Notes: a model not told the origin generated them from the sequence alone. Shown: positions 1 to 6,080, counted from the first letter of the stretch. The stretch: DNA of 11,777 bases from Sulfurovum sp. (GCA_016744875.1 JADGDL010000056.1:1-11777); one strand, 5' to 3'. Made by a program: numbers and translations.

Positions 1-98
1 ACTCTGTAAGATCTGTTTCTGAAGAAACATCTGCATCAGTTAAGTCTGTTTCTGACAACGTAAACGACTCTACTAAAGCGATCTCTAACGATCGTTAA
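1..98 (+). CDS. 3' end of hendecad-repeat exported protein, copy 0 (partial)
   Basis: This is the last 31 codons of a fourth member of the tandem family, cut by the left edge. The frame begins at base 3 and ends with TAA at 96-98. The residues are the tail of one 11-residue repeat, two full repeats (SEETSASVKSV and SDNVNDSTKAI) and the terminal SNDR. The last repeats of copies 1 and 3 are nearly the same, so the family assignment is firm even though the signal peptide is outside the window. Bases 1-77 are identical to 2931-3007 in copy 3; the first difference turns Thr into Ala. Function unknown. Confidence 0.85.
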   Translation, partial: SVRSVSEETSASVKSVSDNVNDSTKAISNDR

Positions 99-105
99 TT
101 AAATA

Positions 106-135
106 GATAGCGAAACACACGTCTGTTTCGTTATC
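106..135 (+). terminator. Hairpin terminator after copy 0
   Basis: Bases 106-117 (GATAGCGAAACA) pair with 124-135 over 12 positions with one G-T wobble and a 6-base loop. It starts 8 bases after the copy 0 stop codon. The following bases (CTTCTTGAACG) are only moderately T-rich, so intrinsic termination is likely but not textbook. Confidence 0.6.
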
Positions 136-208
136 CTTCTTGAACGCTTTATTACATGTCTATTTACATCAAATAAATAATTATATAATAAATGATTATA
201 AGAAGCAT

Positions 209-239
209 AAGTTATTTTTAACATAATTTATAGTATAAT
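209..239 (+). promoter_or_regulatory. Promoter of copy 1 (family promoter block)
   Basis: A perfect -10 box TATAAT lies at 234-239, preceded by AAGTTA at 209-214 and an AT-rich spacer. The same layout, AAGTTA starting exactly 25 bases before TATAAT, occurs in front of copies 2 and 3. Transcription would begin near 246, giving a leader of about 28 bases. The upstream ATG at 238 overlaps the -10 box, which excludes it as the start codon. Confidence 0.75.
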
Positions 240-273
240 GCCAAATCTAAAACCAAATTTTAAAGGGATAATA

Positions 274-1053
274 ATGAATAAAATGATCACAACTTCTGTA
301 GCGGTAGCTGCATTATTAACAACTGTACAAGCTGACTTCGACTTTGGAGATATGTTCAAAGATATGAAAGATGCTGCAATAAGTATGAGTAAAGATGCTA
401 AAGATTCTGTAGTAACGATGAAAGATGGTGCTGTTGAAACTACACAAAGTGCTGAAAGAACAGTAACTAATGTTAGTAAGGACACTAAAGATTCTACTGT
501 AAAAGTTTCTGATGATCTTAAAACTGTAGAAGTTGCAACTTCTAAAGATACTAGAGATACAGTGGTAGCTGTTTCAACAGACACAAAAGATGCATTGACT
601 AACACAACTAAAGATCTTAAAGATTCTTCAACTGTAGCATCTAAAGAGATGAAAGATTCTACTATCGCTGTTTCTAAAGATTCTACTGATGCAGTTAAAA
701 CTGTGTCTAATGATACTAGAGATGCTATAGAAACTGTTTCTGAAGAATTAAACTCAACAGTACAAACAATTTCTAACGATACAAGAGATTCTGTAAAAAC
801 AGTTTCTAATGATTCTGCAGATTCTGTAAAAACAATCTCAAATGATTCTAAAGATTCTGTTGATACAGTTGCAAAAAATGTAAATGATTCTACTAAGACG
901 ATCTCTAACGATACAAGAGATTCTGTAAAATCTACTAACGAAAGTGCACGTGACTCTGTGAAGTCTGTTTCTGAAGAAACATCTGCATCAGTTAAATCTG
1001 TTTCAGACAATGTAAACGACTCTACTAAAACGATCTCTAACGATATCAACTAA
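274..1053 (+). CDS. Exported hendecad-repeat protein, copy 1 (unknown function)
   Basis: This encodes 259 residues of unknown function. I chose the ATG at 274 because AAAGGG (262-267) sits 6 bases upstream, it matches the paralogues' N-termini, and the earlier ATG at 238 lies inside the -10 box. Residues 1-20 are a signal peptide (hydrophobic VAVAALL, cleavage predicted after VQA), with no lipobox Cys, so a soluble periplasmic or secreted protein is expected. The mature chain starts DFDFGDM, then two 11-mers (28-49), one 18-residue unit (50-67) and 17 uninterrupted 11-mers (68-254), ending SNDIN. The consensus is roughly S-N-D-T-K-D-S-V-K-T-V, with hydrophobic residues at positions 8 and 11 and sometimes 4, as in hendecad coiled coils or LEA/apolipoprotein-type amphipathic helices. 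The mature part has no Cys, Pro, Trp, Tyr or His. It is flanked by its own promoter and terminator. Confidence 0.85.
   Translation: MNKMITTSVAVAALLTTVQADFDFGDMFKDMKDAAISMSKDAKDSVVTMKDGAVETTQSAERTVTNVSKDTKDSTVKVSDDLKTVEVATSKDTRDTVVAVSTDTKDALTNTTKDLKDSSTVASKEMKDSTIAVSKDSTDAVKTVSNDTRDAIETVSEELNSTVQTISNDTRDSVKTVSNDSADSVKTISNDSKDSVDTVAKNVNDSTKTISNDTRDSVKSTNESARDSVKSVSEETSASVKSVSDNVNDSTKTISNDIN
475..1035 (+). repeat. 17 in-frame 33-bp coding repeats in copy 1
   Basis: Seventeen consecutive 33-bp units each encode one 11-residue repeat, for example SNDTRDSVKTV, SNDSADSVKTI and SNDSKDSVDTV. Units are diverged in DNA sequence, with changes in both synonymous and replacement positions, so this is an old repeat and not a recently expanded satellite. 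Confidence 0.85.
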
Positions 1054-1060
1054 TACACCA

Positions 1061-1094
1061 GGCAACTCAATTTTGAGTTGCCCTTTTCCTCTTT
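1061..1094 (+). terminator. Rho-independent terminator after copy 1
   Basis: Bases 1061-1070 (GGCAACTCAA) pair perfectly with 1073-1082 (TTGAGTTGCC), followed by the T-rich run CTTTTCCTCTTT. It starts 7 bases after the stop codon, separating copy 1 from copy 2 transcription. Confidence 0.85.
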
Positions 1095-1155
1095 CTATTT
1101 CATAATTTCTTTCCCTATATTTATATTTGTTAATATAATACTCATTATTTACCTT

Positions 1156-1186
1156 AAGTTATATTTAATATAATCATTAGTATAAT
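1156..1186 (+). promoter_or_regulatory. Promoter of copy 2 (family promoter block)
   Basis: TATAAT at 1181-1186 with AAGTTA at 1156-1161, the same 25-base offset as in copies 1 and 3. The shared left part reads AAGTTATWYTTAAYATAA across the three promoters. Transcription should start near 1193, about 26 bases before the ATG. Confidence 0.75.
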
Positions 1187-1218
1187 TCTCGATATTAAAT
1201 AATCAAAGGATAGGCAAA

Positions 1219-2076
1219 ATGAAAAAAATAATCACAACTTCTGTGGCAGTAGCTGCATTATTGACTAGTGTACAAGCTGACTTCGACTTTGGAGATATGT
1301 TCAAAGATATGAAAGATGCAGCTGTAAGTATGAGTAAAGATGCAAAAGATTCTGTTACTGCGATGAAAGACGGTGCTGTTGAAACAACTAAAAGTGCTGA
1401 AAGAACTGTAAGTACTGTAAGTACTGATGTTAAAGATTCCAGTGTAAAAGTGTCTGATGATCTTAAAACAGCAGAAGTAGAAACATCTAAAGATTCCAGA
1501 GATACGATTGAAGCAGTTTCTACAGACACAAAAGATGCAATGACAAATACAACGAAAGATCTTAAAGACTCTTCAACTGTAGCATCTAAAGAATTCAAAG
1601 ATTCAACTACCGCCATTTCTAGTGACTCAACGGATGCACTTAAAACAGTTTCTAATGATACTAAAGATTCAGTAGATGCTGTTGCTTCAGATGTAAACGA
1701 TGCAGCTAAAACAGTTTCTAATGATACTAGAGATTCTGTACAGACAGTTTCAACAGATTCAGCTGATTCACTTAAGACAGTTTCTAATGACACTAAAGAT
1801 TCAGTAGATACAGTGGCGTCTAATATTAATGACTCTACTAAAACGATCTCTAACGATGCAAGAGACTCTGTAAAATCTACTAACGAGAGTGCAAGTGATA
1901 CAGTAAAACAAGTCTCAACAGACTCATCAGACTCAGTTAAAACAGTTTCTGACAACCTCAATGACTCTACAAAAACGATCTCTTCAGACGAATATGCAGC
2001 ACACATGAATAATAAAGCAAAGAAGCAACCAAAAACAGTAAAAAGTCAAACAGTAAAAAGCCTTCAAACTAAATAA
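1219..2076 (+). CDS. Exported hendecad-repeat protein, copy 2, with basic tail
   Basis: This encodes 285 residues of unknown function. The ATG is preceded by AAAGGA (1205-1210) at 8 bases. The signal peptide of residues 1-20 (predicted cleavage after VQA) is followed by DFDFGDM, two 11-mers, the 18-residue unit at 50-67 and 17 hendecads (68-254). It aligns with copy 1 without a gap to residue 258. It then departs from its sisters: instead of stopping, it continues 27 residues (259-285) with Tyr, His, Met and Pro, seven Lys and no acidic residue. The last full repeats (NESASDTVKQV, STDSSDSVKTV) also differ from those shared by copies 0, 1 and 3. The basic tail could bind an anionic partner such as nucleic acid, lipopolysaccharide or wall polymer; that is inference only. 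Own promoter and terminator. Confidence 0.85.
   Translation: MKKIITTSVAVAALLTSVQADFDFGDMFKDMKDAAVSMSKDAKDSVTAMKDGAVETTKSAERTVSTVSTDVKDSSVKVSDDLKTAEVETSKDSRDTIEAVSTDTKDAMTNTTKDLKDSSTVASKEFKDSTTAISSDSTDALKTVSNDTKDSVDAVASDVNDAAKTVSNDTRDSVQTVSTDSADSLKTVSNDTKDSVDTVASNINDSTKTISNDARDSVKSTNESASDTVKQVSTDSSDSVKTVSDNLNDSTKTISSDEYAAHMNNKAKKQPKTVKSQTVKSLQTK
1420..1980 (+). repeat. 17 in-frame 33-bp coding repeats in copy 2
   Basis: Same position and number of units as in copy 1, beginning STDVKDSSVKV and ending SDNLNDSTKTI. Hydrophobic residues again fall at unit positions 8 and 11. Confidence 0.85.
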
Positions 2077-2088
2077 TTAGTTCTTCCT

Positions 2089-2120
2089 GTAACCCGATAT
2101 TATCGGGTTACTCTATCTAT
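2089..2120 (+). terminator. Hairpin terminator after copy 2
   Basis: GTAACCCGA at 2089-2097 pairs with TCGGGTTAC at 2103-2111, extendable by two A-T pairs, followed by T-rich sequence (TCTATCTATTTTATT). It begins 12 bases after the stop codon. Confidence 0.8.
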
Positions 2121-2190
2121 TTTATTCCTCATATGTAAACACCAATATTTAATAATATAAGTACAGTTTATATTATTTATAAGTAAATCT

Positions 2191-2221
2191 AAGTTATACT
2201 TAATATAAGTATCGCTATAAT
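2191..2221 (+). promoter_or_regulatory. Promoter of copy 3 (family promoter block)
   Basis: TATAAT at 2216-2221 with AAGTTA at 2191-2196, again 25 bases apart. The bases just before the -10 (ATCGC) differ from copies 1 and 2 (ATAG, TTAG), while the left part matches closely, so the upstream block is the conserved portion. Confidence 0.75.
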
Positions 2222-2251
2222 TCAATATAAAAAGTATAAAAGGGATACAAA

Positions 2252-3031
2252 ATGAAAAAAATTATCACAACTTCTGTAGCGGTAGCTGCATTATTGACAA
2301 GCGCGCAGGCTGATTTTAGCTTTGGAGATATGTTCAAAGATATGAAAGACGCTGCAGTAAGTATGAGTGCAGATGCAAAAGACTCAGTAGTAAGTATGAA
2401 AGACGGTGCTGTTGAAACATCAAAATCTGCTGAAAGAACAGTCACAACTGTAAGTACTGATGCAAAAGATTCTACTATTAAAGTTTCTGATGACATGAAA
2501 ACAATGGAAGTAAATTCTTCAAAAGACATCTCTTCTGCAACAACTTCACTTTCAACAGATGCAAAAGATTCACTTAAAACAACTACTGCTGATCTTAAAG
2601 AGAGTGGTACAGTAGTAAGTACTGATACTAAAGACTCGATCACAGCAGTTTCTAAAGATGCTACATCTTCAGTCAAAACAGTATCTAACGATTCTACATC
2701 ATCTGTTAAAACTGTTTCTGATGCTGCAACGGATACAACAAAAACAGTATCTAACGATTCAAGGGAATCTGTAAGAACAGTTTCAAATGACATGAACTCT
2801 ACAACATCAAATGTATCTTCAGATACTAAAGCTTCAGTAGAGTCAGTAGCTACAAATGTAAATGATTCTACTAAGACGATTTCTGGAGATACTAAAGCTT
2901 CAGTCATATCAACTAACGAAAGTGCTCGTGACTCTGTAAGATCTGTTTCTGAAGAAACATCTGCATCAGTTAAGTCTGTTTCTGACAACGTAAACGACTC
3001 TACTAAAACGATCTCTAACGATCTTAACTAA
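2252..3031 (+). CDS. Exported hendecad-repeat protein, copy 3 (unknown function)
   Basis: This encodes 259 residues, exactly the length of copy 1, function unknown. AAAGGG (2239-2244) lies 7 bases before the ATG. The signal peptide (residues 1-20, predicted cleavage after AQA) is followed by DFSFGDM, two 11-mers, the 18-residue unit (KDGAVETSKSAERTVTTV) and 17 hendecads. It is the most diverged copy in the middle, where repeats such as SKDATSSVKTV and SDAATDTTKTV replace acidic or basic positions by Ser/Thr/Ala. Its last repeats return to the sequence of copies 0 and 1, which suggests conversion of the 3' end. No Cys, Pro, Trp, Tyr or His occurs. Likely an elongated periplasmic or secreted helical protein; a surface or stress-protection role is speculation. 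Confidence 0.85.
   Translation: MKKIITTSVAVAALLTSAQADFSFGDMFKDMKDAAVSMSADAKDSVVSMKDGAVETSKSAERTVTTVSTDAKDSTIKVSDDMKTMEVNSSKDISSATTSLSTDAKDSLKTTTADLKESGTVVSTDTKDSITAVSKDATSSVKTVSNDSTSSVKTVSDAATDTTKTVSNDSRESVRTVSNDMNSTTSNVSSDTKASVESVATNVNDSTKTISGDTKASVISTNESARDSVRSVSEETSASVKSVSDNVNDSTKTISNDLN
2453..3013 (+). repeat. 17 in-frame 33-bp coding repeats in copy 3
   Basis: Seventeen units from STDAKDSTIKV to SDNVNDSTKTI in the same register as copies 1 and 2. The last two units are almost identical in DNA to the ends of copies 0 and 1. Confidence 0.85.
2931..3007 (+). repeat. 77-bp perfect duplicate of window bases 1-77
   Basis: Every base of 2931-3007 matches 1-77 (offset 2930). After one mismatch the match resumes for 15 bases and then ends near the stop codons. 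The corresponding stretch of copy 1 (952-1028) encodes almost the same residues but carries several differences, mostly silent. Confidence 0.9.
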
Positions 3032-3040
3032 TCTAACACT

Positions 3041-3065
3041 ATTAAGAGGGCTTATCCCTCTTAAT
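3041..3065 (+). terminator. Hairpin after copy 3, probable terminator
   Basis: ATTAAGAGGG (3041-3050) pairs perfectly with CCCTCTTAAT (3056-3065) around a 5-base loop, starting 10 bases after the stop codon. No T-run follows, so it may instead stabilise the mRNA end or need Rho. Confidence 0.55.
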
Positions 3066-3152
3066 AAGTACATAAACTGCCAGTCACTTTTCGTAGCTTT
3101 TCACTCATATTGAACCAAAACAACATATTCCATTTATTATATATATTAACTC

Positions 3153-3179
3153 TATGATACCCTATAAGAATATATTCTT
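3153..3179 (+). promoter_or_regulatory. Possible promoter and palindrome before the 718-residue protein gene
   Basis: A possible -10 box TATGAT is at 3153-3158, with a second candidate TATAAG at 3163-3168, both behind a very AT-rich stretch. The perfect 14-base palindrome AAGAATATATTCTT (3166-3179) lies between them and the ribosome binding site, where a repressor site could be. The hendecad-gene promoter block is absent here, so this gene is probably controlled differently. Confidence 0.35.
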
Positions 3180-3194
3180 GTCCAAAGGATTTAC

Positions 3195-5351
3195 ATGTAC
3201 AATGTTAAAAAACTGATATTAAGCCTGCTAATTTTAATACCTGCTTTACTTTTTGCAACAGCAAAACTAGAAACACATGATGATGCACTTGCAATTTTCT
3301 ATACTATTGATGGTGATGCTCAGGAAAAGTACAATAACCTGGTTGAAAAAAAATTAAAAAGTATAGGTTATCAACTGACTGATCCGCATAAACGTGTGAA
3401 TGACCAGTATGAAACCAAATGGGGTTCAACTGTACTGGATGTACTTTCTTTTATGCCTGTAGTAAGAACACACACTATCCTACCACTGCTAAATATAGAT
3501 CCTCGTATCGCAGGTTTTGCTCCATTTAACATGCTCATTCATAAAAAACTTGATGAGAATGTAACCCATGTTGGACATTTAATGCCAAAAGTAATGTTAG
3601 ATATTTTAGGTATTGAAAACAAAGAGGTAAGAACAAAATTCTCTGCACCTTTCAAAGCATTGGATTCAACAATTGCGCATGCTCTTGGTGGTACAAAATC
3701 ATATAGATCATATACAAAACTACCAGAACAGACTATGATCAACTTCGAGTATGAATTTGAAATGCCTGAAGATGGTGATATAGATGATTTCCTTGATGAA
3801 TTTCAAAACAGTTTCGAGTTGGCATTTATCGATAAAGGATATCTCATTGCAGGATTTTATAACTTTATGGAATCTACAAGCAATGCAGAAGAAATACTCT
3901 CTAAGTATAGTGCTTTTTGGACCTATTCACTCTGTCATTTAGAGTTTTCATATAAAGTATTTGATAACGAAGGTGCACGACCGGAGGCAGGACTTTTTGC
4001 ACCATGTACCATGTATATGTATATTAGAAAAGGGACAAATAAAGTTGTAGTAGGAATGTTCAGACTGCAAAACTGGGCTGATACATTAAATATCACAGAT
4101 GAAACAAGACTGGGGCTGGTTCAGAGACTTGACAATGAAATACCTGATATACTTACAAAGTTTGGTATGAAAGCTACTCTAAATGTTAACCCTTTGGCTG
4201 ATTCTGCCACTTTAGCATCAAAGAAAGAACCTGAAGCTAAACAAGATAAAAAAGAAACTACAGCACCTGTTCAAAAGATAGCTAAAACAGAACAGCCTGC
4301 ACGCAAAGATCTAACACCTGCTCTAAAAAAGCAGACTACTGTAAAAAAAGAAGTGACAACTGTTTCAGAGCAAACTTCAAATACGGTAGCGGCACAAACT
4401 ATAGAAACACCTGAGACTACTGTGAAGATAAGTCTACCTACGGTACCTTCCGTACCTAAGGCAATTAGCTTCAATAGCACTTCAGTAAATGACAGAAGTA
4501 TTAAATTTTCAAAGCGGGTACCGCCAAATTATGTACCACATAGCTTTGATAAACGTCAAAAAACAAAAAAATCTACCCATACAAGAATCGGACAGACCTA
4601 TTCAGGAAGAATATCTGCCTATCTACGTGGTAAATTTATGGATACAGCTGCGGTAGAAGAGAAACTAAAAGCTGCTGGTTTCAAACACTTAAGTTCAGCA
4701 CCGGTCAATAAAAAAGGTGACCTCATTTCTGTGGTCTTTACTAATGATGCCTTGGTAAGTATGGCAAGTAAGGCAGACAGAGGATTTATGGGTACTTTAC
4801 GTGTACTGGTGGATACTAAAGAGAAAACTATCAATATCACAAACCCTCTTTATCTGGCAAAAGCATTCATGCAAAATGAGTTTGATGAGAAATCTGCTAA
4901 AAAAATACTGGACACACTGATCATTCAATTCCCAGGTTTAAAAAACTCTAAAGATGCACTCAAGTTCCAAATTTTACCGCAATACCAATTTATGAATGGT
5001 ATGCCTAAATATAACAATATGATTGAAGTTGCTTCAGGCTCTGACCTTCTGGAAAGAGTCAAAGGAAACAAGAGACTAGTATTTACCCAAAAACTTGAAA
5101 ATGGTTCAACACTCATAGGTATAGAGTTGAGAAAAAGAACAAGAAAATTTACAAAAAGAATCGGTAGGAACAATGCTGCGATGCTTCCATACCCTATACT
5201 TATAGAAAATGGAAAAGCGAAGATACTTGACCCTAAATATTATATATCACTCATGTACCCTATGCTTAAAATGTCAGAATTCATGACAATAGCAACTGTA
5301 CCTGACGCGATGGTAAAAGATTGTGAAAAGATGTTCCAAAAGAAGAAATAA
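3195..5351 (+). CDS. Exported 718-residue protein with four possible DUF302-like units
   Basis: Not recognised as a named gene. AAAGGA (3184-3189) precedes the ATG by 5 bases. Residues 1-23 form a signal peptide (LILSLLILIPALLFATA), so the product is periplasmic or envelope-associated. Two folded halves (about 30-325 and 465-718) flank a Lys/Thr/Pro/Glu-rich, probably disordered linker (about 338-460). Each half seems to hold two similar units: a helix with a GY/GF turn, then a strand pair with 'P-x-x-M/I' and a following helix, seen around 105-140, 267-300, 529-558 and 661-690. This pattern resembles DUF302 domains as I remember them; the match is inference and weak in sequence identity. The gene follows the hendecad array but has its own leader. 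It converges with efp. A role with the neighbouring exported repeat proteins is possible but unproven. Confidence 0.8.
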   Translation: MYNVKKLILSLLILIPALLFATAKLETHDDALAIFYTIDGDAQEKYNNLVEKKLKSIGYQLTDPHKRVNDQYETKWGSTVLDVLSFMPVVRTHTILPLLNIDPRIAGFAPFNMLIHKKLDENVTHVGHLMPKVMLDILGIENKEVRTKFSAPFKALDSTIAHALGGTKSYRSYTKLPEQTMINFEYEFEMPEDGDIDDFLDEFQNSFELAFIDKGYLIAGFYNFMESTSNAEEILSKYSAFWTYSLCHLEFSYKVFDNEGARPEAGLFAPCTMYMYIRKGTNKVVVGMFRLQNWADTLNITDETRLGLVQRLDNEIPDILTKFGMKATLNVNPLADSATLASKKEPEAKQDKKETTAPVQKIAKTEQPARKDLTPALKKQTTVKKEVTTVSEQTSNTVAAQTIETPETTVKISLPTVPSVPKAISFNSTSVNDRSIKFSKRVPPNYVPHSFDKRQKTKKSTHTRIGQTYSGRISAYLRGKFMDTAAVEEKLKAAGFKHLSSAPVNKKGDLISVVFTNDALVSMASKADRGFMGTLRVLVDTKEKTINITNPLYLAKAFMQNEFDEKSAKKILDTLIIQFPGLKNSKDALKFQILPQYQFMNGMPKYNNMIEVASGSDLLERVKGNKRLVFTQKLENGSTLIGIELRKRTRKFTKRIGRNNAAMLPYPILIENGKAKILDPKYYISLMYPMLKMSEFMTIATVPDAMVKDCEKMFQKKK

Positions 5352-5362
5352 AAGAATCAGAC

Positions 5363-5399
5363 AATCAAAACTATTTATTATTTAAATAGCTTTTTGATT
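5363..5399 (+). terminator. AT-rich hairpin between convergent genes
   Basis: AATCAAAACTATTTA (5363-5377) pairs with TAAATAG (5383-5389) and TTTTGATT (5392-5399), with a 2-base bulge and a 5-base loop. It starts 12 bases after the stop of the 718-residue protein gene. The T-rich 3' arm makes it a plausible terminator for the + strand, possibly working in both directions. Confidence 0.55.
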
Positions 5400-5400
5400 T

Positions 5401-5476
5401 ACTGTAGGTTTGAAGGTTGTTGTAAAGGAGCTTACTTACGAGTAAGTGACTAAGCAACCTCCCACAAAGATACAGT
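5401..5476 (+). other. 76-nt nested stem structure, candidate structured RNA or dispersed repeat
   Basis: Four helices nest inside each other: ACTGTA 5401-5406 with TACAGT 5471-5476; TTTG 5409-5412 with CAAA 5465-5468; AGGTTGTT 5414-5421 with AGCAACCT 5453-5460 (one G-T pair); CTTACT 5431-5436 with AGTAAG 5441-5446. The apical loop TACG is of UNCG type when read on the + strand. The internal loop contains AAAGGAG, which resembles a ribosome binding site but has no start codon after it. No T-run follows on either strand, so it is not a normal terminator. It could be a small RNA, a 3' UTR processing element or an intergenic repeat unit. Confidence 0.35.
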
Positions 5477-5488
5477 GAAGGAAAAGTG

Positions 5489-6055
5489 CTATTTTGCTTT
5501 CTCGAGGTACTTACACTCTACTGTATCCACCTTTATCATCTCACCTTCAAGTACATGAAATGGTACCTGTACCACTGCTCCACTCTCAAGTGTTGCCGGT
5601 TTTTTACCGCCTTGCGAGTCACCTTTGAAGTTAGGTGGTGTTTCTACGATCTTCAGTACTACTGTTTGAGGAATTTCAACAGAAATAGCTTTACCTCCAT
5701 GAAAGAGTATCTCAGCCTCCATACCATCGATCATAAATGAAAATGTATCTTTACCCACTTGCTCATGCGTAAGGCCTATCTGATCAAATGTTGTTGTATC
5801 CATAAACTGAAGAAACTCTCCGTCATCATAAAGATACTGCATTGTTTTTTGTTCAAGTTCAGGTACCTCAAACTTATCACCTGCATGCACTGTTTTCTCT
5901 ATCGTTTTACCTGTTGCAAGATTTTTGATCTTCATACGTACAAATGCCGCACCTTTTCCTGGTTTAACATGTTGAAAATCTGTTACCTTATAAGGGTTTC
6001 CTGTAATCTCTAGTCTAGCACCTTTTTTGATGTCACCCATTCCAATTGTAGCCAT
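5489..6055 (-). CDS. efp: Translation elongation factor P (EF-P)
   Basis: EF-P binds the ribosome between the P and E sites and relieves stalling at consecutive prolines; it acts in the cytoplasm. The 188-residue length is the family norm. Domain I (KOW-like, about 1-65) carries the loop VKPGKGAAF with Lys34 at its tip, the residue that is beta-lysylated in Escherichia coli. The two OB-type domains follow, with the C-terminal signature KKPATLESGAVVQVPFHVLEG near residue 150. The start is supported by AAGGAG 5 bases upstream. The gene stands alone with its own promoter, converging on the 718-residue protein gene. No Lys34-modifying enzyme is encoded in the window, so the modification state is unknown. 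Confidence 0.98.
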   Translation of the reverse strand: MATIGMGDIKKGARLEITGNPYKVTDFQHVKPGKGAAFVRMKIKNLATGKTIEKTVHAGDKFEVPELEQKTMQYLYDDGEFLQFMDTTTFDQIGLTHEQVGKDTFSFMIDGMEAEILFHGGKAISVEIPQTVVLKIVETPPNFKGDSQGGKKPATLESGAVVQVPFHVLEGEMIKVDTVECKYLEKAK

Positions 6056-6080
6056 AGTTGCTCCTTAATAATTATGAGTG

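Noticed and set aside
238..273. ATG at 238 as start of copy 1 (12 extra residues)
   Set aside because: It overlaps the TATAAT box, lacks a ribosome site and would put a non-hydrophobic extension before a signal peptide that starts cleanly at 274.
228..2988. Three long minus-strand reading frames of 257-273 codons opposite the hendecad genes (228-1049, 1203-2006, 2215-2988)
   Set aside because: They arise because the repeated sense codons contain few antisense stops. They run through the + strand promoters and have no ribosome sites. Their products are merely complements of the repeat with no signal or domain.
475..3013. Regular 33-bp periodicity as a possible CRISPR or satellite array
   Set aside because: The units are in-frame coding repeats with diverged sequence and no spacer/repeat alternation.
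5401..5476. tRNA-like gene in the structured intergenic element
   Set aside because: It has a single nested stack of helices, not a cloverleaf, and no T-arm or CCA end was found.
5486..6013. Plus-strand reading frames over efp
   Set aside because: They are Cys/His/Tyr-rich shadows of a certain efp gene with no ribosome sites.
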